From contig JAXDDX010000007.1 in assembly GCA_034670405.1 (NCBI GenBank), positions 2,446,501-2,510,500 of the forward strand: 64,000 bases of DNA. Reading direction: 5' to 3'. The translations under genes and the position numbers were made by a program. This document shows, piece by piece, positions 49,798 through 60,644 of this stretch. Numbering within the stretch: the stretch's first letter is position 1; every line of letters begins with the position of its first letter. Origin of the DNA: Hoplostethus atlanticus. Its lineage: Eukaryota > Chordata > Actinopteri > Trachichthyiformes > Trachichthyidae. The notes under the pieces are model-generated. The model was not told the DNA's origin, searched no databases, and saw nothing but the letters and a program-made list of their open reading frames with translations.

Positions 49798-52700
49798 CAT
49801 CCATCCATCCATCTATGCTACAATATGTTCTCATCATTTACCAGGGAAGTTGACCAACAGGTCAATCTCCCTAAAACTCTGGGTATTCCTTTAAGTACAT
49901 CGCATCATTTTTTAATTTGGACTTTTACTTTTCATTGTCTCAAATAAATTATTTCAAATTCCAGCAGTAGTCTACAATTCACTGATGTTTGCTGCCATCT
50001 GAGCTGGAATGGCCTCTTGTGTTAATGCATTACTTTTGAATAGCAGAGGCGATGTGACGGGGACAAGCTAGTGAAACAGTAGTAATGCAGTGCTGCGCTT
50101 GAGGGATGGATGCTGAGGGCTGCATCTTGTTATCTATACTATCCGTGGTTACGACCAGTAGAAATCCCCCCTGATAGACTAATAAACCAAAAGCAGCCGG
50201 GAGGGAAGAGAGTAAAAGCATCTTACTATCAAATAAAAAACAACAACATTGCGTCAAGGAAGTTATAGAAAACATCATGATCATCAAACTCCCCTCACTC
50301 CATCCCTCCCCCTTCCCTCGACACATCCATCTCTCTCTCCATCCCTACCTGACTTTGGCCGTGGTCTGCACAGACGGTAGCTGCACAGTCACCATGCCGT
50401 CAGCGTTGGTCTTCCCCACCAGGGTGGGTTTGGTTTTCAGAATATCTGGGGCGGTGGTGGCAGTGACCCGGTGCTGCAAGCCCCCGGCGCTGTTGGCCCG
50501 GTTGGTGAGCAGGAAGGAGTACTGGGTCTCCGGCTCCAAGGCAGTGATCAGCTTCTGGGTCTGCTTCCCGTCCACTTCCACAGACTGGCCCTTACCGTAC
50601 AGGATCTGCACCGAGGGAGGGAGGTAAAGCGCAAGACAAGATGTTGGTTGAGTTTCATTTTATACACGTAATACGGTAAGACACACACACGTATTTAAAA
50701 AAAAACCTCCAAATCTACGTACGGTGAAGGGCTGGGTGGGGTTCTTGTCTCGGATCTCCCAGGACAGGAGGACAGAGTTCTTCATGGCAGCCTTTACTCT
50801 GAAGTTGGTGGCAAACACTGAGGCACAAACAAAACAAAACATCAATATGATCCCAGAGTCCCACAACCAGCCATGATGGTCCTTACCTGTGCATCATCCT
50901 CTGGTACCAGTCTAGTTTAGCGCTAGTCTAGTGCTGGTCTGATCAACACTTGGATAGGGATACTTTCACAAGACTGTTCTCTTACCTTGGCTTGGGGAAA
51001 GGACTGAGGATCTAAGACTACAGTGACAAGACGACAACAAGGACACTTAGGATGCTGTAACCAGACTCTCTGTGTGTTTATCTGTGTGGGGCTGAGTGTG
51101 CACATGTATGTTAAGCTTTAAGACAGTGAGTACACATGAGTTGAGCTTTCTGAGCAATGAAGATGGATTGTTGGAAAGTGAATGTGTGTGTGTGTATGTG
51201 TGTGTGTGTGATTGTGCGTGTGCCCTACCTTGGTCTATTGGCTGCGTCCTAAACTGGACATTGGGGCTGTACGGCCCAGGGCCGACGGCCGTGAACGCAC
51301 ACACCCTGACATCATACACTGTGTCGGCACTCAGACCTTCCAGCAACACACTCAACCCAGGAGCTGCAACCACAACCTCCGAGGCGTTCCCTCTACTGTT
51401 TATATCCTTGTACAGCACCGAGTACTTCACGGTTTTCCCATTTTGCTCAATCAGAGGGACTGATTTCCACGCTAGCCGGATGGAGGTGGCGGTGGCCTCC
51501 TCGGAGATGATATTCTCCGGGTATCCGCTGGGAGCGTCTTCCGGAGTGGCCACCTCCTTCAGCGACTCCTCTCCGTAGCCCATTTTGTTGCGGGCGGAGA
51601 GTCGGAAGACGTAGCTGGCTCCCTTGTGAATGTCCTGGGCGGCGTAGCGGCTCTCCTTGGCGGGGAACTCCACCACCGTAAAGGGGAGGACGTCGATACG
51701 GCCGAAGGTGAGGCGGTAGCCCAGGAGGGGGGTGGGCGGGCTGGGAGGCGGGTACCACTGAAGCAGAGCGGTACCTGCATCAGTGGCGCTCACTGTCAGC
51801 TTGGGCCTCTCGGGCACTAGGGAGAGGGGGAGAGGGAAGGGGGGGTGAGAGAGAGAGACGGAGGGAGAGTGATGATGAGAAAATGATAATTACACGATAA
51901 TTACCAAGAACATTATAACCTCAAGCAAAATATGATTAATACCGTTGTGCTCAATTATATTTCTAAACCCACTGGCCTCTTATTGGCCTGGGACTATATG
52001 GAAGAATAAGACGTAGCCCATTCAGCGGCTTAATGGCCACTAATGATCCTTAGTGATGCTGTAGTCGCACAGATCATTATGAATGATGAAATGATATTTT
52101 AGTGTGTATGTGTGCGTTGTGTGCAGACACTTACGCGGCAGGGCGGTGCAGACAGTTTGGTGTTTGCTGCGCGCCCCGTCGCCCTTGGCGGTGTAAGCCC
52201 CCACCGATACAGAGTAGGACGTGTCTGCCTTCAAGTCCCCTAGGACCACCTCCTGCAGAACACAACACGAGGCACCATCACCTATACGGCTGCACCAAGG
52301 AAACTGCTTTTTTTTTTTGTGTTTTAAGGTCAAAGGTCGTGAGCAGGGCTTCAATATAACTTCAATAATATAAAACAATACTTTTATGTTATTTTTCTCC
52401 GTTTCATTTGCTCAGTTGCTCACACATGTTGCTGCTTTTTGGAGCTAACTATAGGGGAGCATCTCCAAAAAAAAGTTAGCTACATGGAGCCACTTCTACA
52501 ACATGTGCCTCATTCAGACTTGGCTCCACTAAAACGCACCACAACGATTTCCTGGAACGTCAAAGCCATAAATAAGACCAGTATTTTGTAATTACGGACC
52601 GTAGCAATATCCTCGGATCGCTCGCATCTATGTTTCTTTCCGGGTTCTTTATTAAAAAATCCTGGACAACATAGGATGCAGAAATGAAAGCGTGAGCCCC

Positions 52701-55700
52701 CACTGGATTTTAAGCTCCAGCTCCAGCCTCCTTTGAGATTCTAATACTACAATTTCAAATATGACTCATCTACTGTCCATGCTTCATTATTATTATTGTT
52801 AAATAATAGGTTTACTCACATATTGAGTTGAGTCACCGTATTCCCACTGAGCGATGGAACGGTGGAGAGAAAAGAGGAAAAAACAAACACAGTACTGAAT
52901 AAATGCATCTTCATTCTTAGCTTTTCAATGCTCAAGTGGCAATATAACATCTAATATGTTGTGATTGAAACAAATACGGTGCAACGGAAGTATCAGTATG
53001 AAAGTGTCAGCGGGTAAAAATAGTTAGATATGTACTTTATTTATCCTGGAGGGAAATTCAATAAAGTTGCACCTGATCTTAACCTGATGAAGGCAATACT
53101 CAGACTGTAGCAGGTGTCATGTAGAGACGTGTCAGTCGATTTATCAGTGTAACAGTGTAAAGTCATAATCGGCGTATGCATTACCTGGTTAACAAACAAT
53201 TTCTGCTCAATCTTTTGATTGATTGTAAACACCTCAGTCTGATTTCATTCAGTTTTTTAAAATGTGCCATTTAAGTCACTGAGGAAGTCACTGAGGAAGT
53301 TAATATAGCAGTATAACAGTATTTTGTTCTGTAAGTGAACTACAAAAAATAGCCCCAAAAACGTCCTCCTATCTATAATCTATCACATAAATCCATGTAT
53401 TCTATTGGGCGGTTCATGACACAGTCCAGTTTCATTACAAGGCAGTAGATTATATGAGTGTGTTACCTGAGAGTCCTCGATGAGGATGTCCTTGATGAGG
53501 GGCTGACCCTGAGGCTCGCCGTAGTTCATCCTCACATAGTGGACTTGGTAGCCTCGGACCTGACCGTGCTGCCGTTCGGGGGCCGGTGCCCGCCATGTCA
53601 CCCTAACCGCCGAGGCGTTCACAGTCTCCGCCTCCACCCCTCGCGGAGGACCGCTGGGAACTAGAAATGCATTGTGGGATAGAGGTCAAGGGCACAGATG
53701 ATGGACACTTGTAAACCTCTTGGGTAAAGGTCCTCTCTTTAGTGAAACAAAACTTTATCAAAAATTGATTTGTTTTGAGGTGGGGGGGGGCAGATAAAAA
53801 AAATGCTTGGAAGAAAATACAACCCTCTAAAAAAGGTCTAAAAGCTGCCCGTATGTCTGGGAGGGGAAAAAAAGTCAAAATAGTAAAAAAAAAATGAGAG
53901 TGCTTGAGGAAAAACATGGAGGAAAAAAGCAGTGGAGGATAAGAAGCAAATGCAGAGAAAGATAAGAATGGCAGATAGAAAAGGATTTGTTGCCCGGGGC
54001 AGATAAACAATGGCAGCCAGTCAAAGACAAAATACTGTTATCAAGAAAAACCTCTCTCGTGCTGCCAAGAACTACACTACACCCAAAAAATACTGTGGGA
54101 AAAAACCTCCTGCTATCTGAGTGACCCCGCACTATAAACGCTATAAACAAGGCTGGAGTCAGAAAAAACATATTTCTTATATATGGAAAGTTGGGGGATA
54201 TGGAGCCGGCCTCTCTGGCACATTACATTCAATATGTTATATTGATTGAAGTTACTTAAATTGTATTAAAATAGATGCCTAGAAATAGGAGGCGAGAGAT
54301 TGTCAGGGGGGAAAGCCAGAGGGCAAGGCCGAGGTGCGGCTACAGGTTAAAACACTCCTTGTACTGAAATGATTCCAGCCAAAGGATTTGTCCTGGTTTT
54401 GTTAGTGGGGCATACAATTCTTCCACAGTCGGGGCTTTTCACAAGAGGATCTTTAAAGTGGGTTGTCCAACCATCCCTTTTCTCAAAAAAGGGGAAGAAA
54501 AGGGAAAAAAAAGATGCTGGTAAAAAAAGGAGGATAAAACGGCTGCTGGAGAAAAGAGGGTTGCTTTTGACAAGAGAAAGCAGCGTTGAGGGAACAGCAA
54601 GGGGGAGATTTCCGGATGCTGGAGGTTGTAACAGTTGTGAGGGGAAAAAAAAGGAGAGGTTTTCAGACTTGGAAGGGTTTAACAGTGTTTCCTAAATTCA
54701 CCATCCCTTTGGGGTTGCAGCTCAAGACACAATGCCTTTTATTGGCCAGTAGAAGCAGCTTGCTGTTAGTTTAGGAAGCTTTGAGTTCATTAGTAGCAGG
54801 TTAGAGGGTCAGAGGAAGCCATTCCTAAGACAGGTACGGGGGTTGTTTGGGAACATACCATCTTCCTCGGTGCGGATAAGCAGCTGTAAACTTTCCGGTC
54901 CCTCTCCGGCCTTCGTCTGCGCCCGGATCGTTATGCCGTACTCCGTCCATTTCTCTAGGTTTTCCAGGAGATGTGGAGAACTTCCTGGTGGAATTCCGTC
55001 CACTCGTTTTGAGGTTTTGTTGCGCTCTGTAGTGGAGTACTGGATGGAGTATCCTGTGATGACGCCGTTTTGAAACTCCACAGGGGGCGGGGCCCAACTT
55101 ACCAGGATGCTGGTAGAACTGGGACTGGTGCACGTGACCTCCTGGGGAGGTGCTGAAGGAACTGATTGGCCAGTTTTGAGGAAGCAGGGGTTGTTTGGGT
55201 AAATGTTATTGGTTGGTGTGTGTGATTAATTGTTTGGTGGGTGGAGAGGTGAGGAAGTGGCGGAATGGGGATGAAAATGAGCAGACGAGAGACAGACAAC
55301 AAAAAACAAAGAAACATAAAATGAAAACAAAACACTAGCGACCCGAAGCTCTAAAGAAAATGACCCTGTGACTAGAAAGCAAGATGACTGAACAAGAATA
55401 CTGAATGATGATGTCAACTTCCGTTTGATAGAAATGTTGACTCATGAAAATGAGTGAATGAGTTAAAATATAGATGCAACACACAAACATTGACTACAGC
55501 TCACATCGAACACAAAAACATACCTGTCCATAACTCACTCCATTGTCCTTATAGCCTACTCAAGCCTCTGAGCTTGATCCATGACGAGGCTCTCATCTCT
55601 AGCTACATACCTTCGGCTTCTTACCTTTTGTACTGAATCTCTAACAGACCTCAGATTTATAACACGTTATTGAGCTGTCAATCATCAGGTGCTATATTTG

Positions 55701-55896
55701 TTTAAATAAATAATAAAAGTCCAAATCTGAGGTCTGTTAAGGTCTGGATTCATGATGGCCCCATTCTGACAATGCAAAAAAGCAACGCTGCCAAATGTTT
55801 CACAAAATACTTTTTATACCTTAAAAGGTTTTGATGTCAGACCTCGCATTGTATTTTGGGTTGTATTCTTATTTTGCATTGTCAAAATGACACCTG

Positions 55897-55963
<67 letters not shown>

Positions 55964-58900
55964 GCAGTGTGTGGTTGGACCTACGTGTCTGTGGCGTGTC
56001 GATGGACACCTCATTGGTATAAGCTCCGATGCCGTGCTTGCTCCTGGCAGCCAGCTGGAAGGTGTAGGTGGAGAAAGGCCTCAGGTTCTTCAACAGGTAG
56101 GAGGTGGTGGGCTCAAAGCTCACCTTCTTCTAATGGGAGGAGATGAGGATACAGGGACAGAAATCAAATCCTTCGGTTGGCCCAATGCTCCATCCATCCA
56201 TCATCCATCCATCCAACCATCTACAAACTGACCAATACTGTCAGCTGCCCGTCCCTCGTCTCTCCTCCCTTACCTCCTCTGTGTCGTCAGCTCGTCGGTA
56301 GACCAGTTCATATCCTGTGATCTGGTTGTCGGGGCCGCCCTGGGGCGGGGCCACCCAGGACAGCAGGATGCTGGTCTCTGATTTGGCCTCGCCCTTAAAA
56401 TCTGATGGCTGGGATGGAACTATGAGTGGAGAGAGACACGATTAGTAAATGTACTAGAGGTAAACAAATACAAGGTCACACCATGCATTTTTTGGACACA
56501 CACACACACACACACACTTCACACACCCTATATCAACCCGGCTTCCTTCCCACGCCCCCTGTCTCCTACCTCCGGTCTTGGCTATAATCTGCAGGTCCTG
56601 GGACAGGGGTCCGTCCCCAACAGAGGTGAAGGCCAGGACTCTGATGTAATAGGTCTTGTTCGGAGTCAGACCCTGGATGGTGATGAAGTTTGCGCTGCGC
56701 ACCATCTGCTTCTCCCACTGCACAACACGAGGGGACACGCCCAGACAACACAGACCGTCAGTGGGTAATGATTCACACCAAAGGAACAAGATACAGTAGC
56801 AACAAAACCATACAAACACACACACACACACACACACCTGGTTGACTGGCAGTGTGCTGTCGGAGGTGTAGTAGACTCTGTAGCCCACCACCTGCCCGTT
56901 AGCCTCCTCTGGCTCATCCCAGTGGATGATGGCTGTTGTGGTGCTCAGCATACGACCCCTGACCTGAAGGAAAACAGTCAAAACTGTAAAAATAAAAAGT
57001 GCACTGGCTAAATGTTGTTGAACCTGGGGCTGAAGATAATAGGTTCACTCAACGAAGAACGTAATCAGGTTTCATGTGAAATGCCGGTACGTTAATCAGA
57101 ATGAGAGGTTCATTATACAACAATCAAGCTTGAGGTGACGTGTTTGTGAGGGAAACAAACCGAGTGGATTATTATGGTTTAATCATGACTGACAGTTCAA
57201 GTTCAAATCAAAAGTTGTGTAGTACGTATAGTTCACAACAGGTGTCAATCTCAGGCTCGATGAACGCAGCGATTCAATCAAACACAAACCAGCATGAGGT
57301 TAACATCTTGACTGCTTGAGTAATCAAAAAAAACTTTACTACGCTTTATTATCCTCGATCACTTTTGCACACCGTTTTTGTTTACTCAGATGCACTATAT
57401 GTGATAGCAGAGCATCGTTTGAACTTCACTCAACGCCATTTTTCAAACTCTGCTTCGCCCCGATCAAAGCGTCTCCCTGACCTGTCGAGGAGGCGAGGAG
57501 GGGGCCTGCTCGGCCGTGCGGGCCTCCACCACCTCGCTGGGGGGGCCCTGGCCAATGGTGTTGACCGCCGCCACCCGGAAGTCGTAGTGGGAGTAAGGGC
57601 TGAGGCCGCCCACGCTGTAGCGCGTCGTGGCGATGCCGTCGATCTCTTTATAGGGGTCCTCCGAGCCTTTGGAGCGGTGCTGGAGAGAGAACAGGAAAGA
57701 GAGAGAGAAAGGAGGAAGAATATAGTAAAGGTGCGCAAAAATTTTGAACTTCGGTATGCAGAAATGATGCAACATGACGGCAATAAACTGCACACAGCAC
57801 ACTAAGTTTCCATGAATCACTTCCTGTGCCCATACCCGACAACAGAATTTCATTCAGCCAAACAGGGCAAATCTACTCAGCTAGGGGGGACGATCTCCTC
57901 TACTGCAGCCCCACTTTGTGATTTAGTCGGATTAGAAGGGGGTATGTGCCGGGGTGAGTTCAAAGTGTGTGTGTGTCCGTGCTCGTGTGTCTTCAACCCA
58001 CCTGTATGATGTAGTAGGACACCGGCTCGGGGTTGCCGGAGTCCCAGGTTAGAGTAATGCTCGTTGCAGTTCTCTCTGTTACCACGGGGGTGCCTGGAGC
58101 CTTGGGGAGAGCTAGAGAGAGAGAGACAGAGAGAGTTCATAAAAGAGTAAGACTGACTTCATATCTCTTTTGTAATGGAAATAGTTTCCTTTTTGTTTAC
58201 TCCCCACAGAGCACACGTCTACAGAGGATTGGTTGCGCTGCGGTGGTTTGCTTTTTTTCTTCTTCAAAATGCGACTCCCCTTTTTGACTGAAGCGATCAC
58301 CACAGTCTTCCTGGAGGCAAGGTCACCCCGCCACATAAGTCTCTTCCTCTCTTTCTCCCATCAGCATGCCACACCCTCCTCCCCCCACACACCTCCTCAT
58401 ACGCCTCCTCGTGCACACACATGCCCGACGAACCCACCTTTGACGATAATCTGCGCCACCGCCTCGATCACCCCCAGCGTCGACATGGCGACGCACGTGT
58501 AATTGTTGGACTGGCGCACGTCGGTCAGCTCCAGCACGTTGCGGCCGATGGGCATGTCGTCCTCGGGCGTCAGGTCCTCGGCACCCAGCATCCACTTCAC
58601 GTACGGCATGGGGGAGCCCACCGCCACGCAGGTGATGTTGATATTTCCCCCCGGCATGATCTCGCTGTCAGCGGGAGGGATGGAGAACCGCGGCGGGACG
58701 CGGCGCACTGGGAGGCGGAGGAAAGGGAGGAGGAGACGTTTAGCAAAAAAGCGTCCATCGCTGCACATCATTTACTGCACAATGGGTTACGATTAGGCTG
58801 CGTGTATTGTGGGATGATTATTTTTCTTTGTGCAAACGTGGACGACACAGGTTTCACGGCGTTCGGGGCTTTGAAGCGCTAAAAGCGGGCGAATGCAATT

Positions 58901-59953
58901 CATTCAGATAGTCTTGCACTTCGCGACTCGGGTGGTTTCTACGCGGGCGCATGTGATATCAAAATGTTTTATTCATGGTGTTTTTTTTAGGTGTGCTCCA
59001 TTAAATATTTCATGGATCGAAACACAAAAGATTCTCACAACAACCTCACAGCAAACACACATGCACTCACAGAAAAGAAAAAACAAAACAACACAGTACT
59101 CAGGGTACAGTATATCTGAAACGGGGGAAACCGCACAGGCAGGTTCAAAGGCTTCAACACTGCACATGAAAACAACCCAGACACAAACACAAAACGGGCA
59201 CAAGCTTAATGAAAGAAATGAAATACTCGGGAGGGGAGAAAAGAAAAAAGGCTCACAAAAAAATGCCACACTGTTGTTACTGTACCAACCTTCTCGCAGC
59301 TCTGGAGAGGGAGGGAGGACAGAGCACGGCGGGAGGAAGAGGGGAGAGAGAGAGAGAAGAAAGGAAAACATCAGAGAAGAGAGAGAGAGAGAGAGAGAGA
59401 CAAGAGAAAACATGGCGAGGTGGCAACGTGGAGAGAGAGGGAAAGCAAAAGGAGACAAGAAAGAAAGCAAGAAAGCAATAAAAAAGAAAGAGAGAGAGAA
59501 AGAAAGAGGGACAGGGGAGAGGACAAAGAAGAAAGAGAGAAGGCCATAGTCAGTGTGCTGGCTAAAGGCTTCCTATTTAAGGCAGCCTCCTCTGCTGGCT
59601 ATCTCCACAGACCGCCTGTCAAGATTTTACTGGCCCTGCAAGCACAGTTAAGACTCACATCACTGACTCTGTGGCGTTTGTGTGTGTGTGTGCGTGCGTG
59701 TGTGTGTGTGTGTGTATTTTTGGCGTATGACATTGATGTGTGTATGTGGGTGTATATATGTGTTTGTGTGTGCAACCAATTGTGTGTGTTTCTTATCCCT
59801 GGGAGCGATGTTGGAGTCAGAAAAGCATGCTATGCAGTTTAATGTCTTTTTTTTCTTCTTTTTTTTTATCGCCAGGCAGACAACAGAGCAAAGGGGGCCC
59901 GGGGAACAAAAATGTCTCCAAGATCCAAACATTTGGTGGGAAGGGTGGGTTTG

Positions 59954-59984
<31 letters not shown>

Positions 59985-60599
59985 GGAACAGAGAGGGAAA
60001 CAGCGCCCGAGGAGGTGAGCTGCCTGTCAGATTTGGGGAGAAACACAAGTCTTAACCAGACAATGATTTGTTTTTCCCTCAGAGGTCTAAAGGCTAAGAA
60101 GGGAGGGCAGAGAGATTAATAGCCTGAGTGAAACATTCAACCTCCCTCAATGGATGTGAAGGCGCCCCCCCCCCCCAGTTTGGAACCGTCCTGGTTTATG
60201 ACTTGGTACTAACGGGCTTTATGGCTAAGACATATAACACAGCAGGTTTAATAGCATCGTATCACATTAATATGACAAACATCCATAATAGAAGGTTTTT
60301 TATTCACTATGTCAGTGTAAAAAGCTTAAACGTATGAACAACTTCGGAGAAAAAGCTTTGCCAGTTTGCCAACATCACCGTAACCCTAAAATCGAAGTGC
60401 CGTACTTAAGAGCGGCGGCTCTGAGGGAGCAGGTTGCCAGATTGGTTACTACCCTTACCTCTGACATAGAGGTTAGCCGGGGTGGAGTAGCGCGTCCCAT
60501 CGCTGTTGGTGGCAACGCACTCATATTTCCCCTGGTCGGACTCCTCACTCAGCTCTATCTGGAGGGCACCTGGATGGAGGGATGGAGGATGGGAGCAGA

Positions 60600-60644
<45 letters not shown>

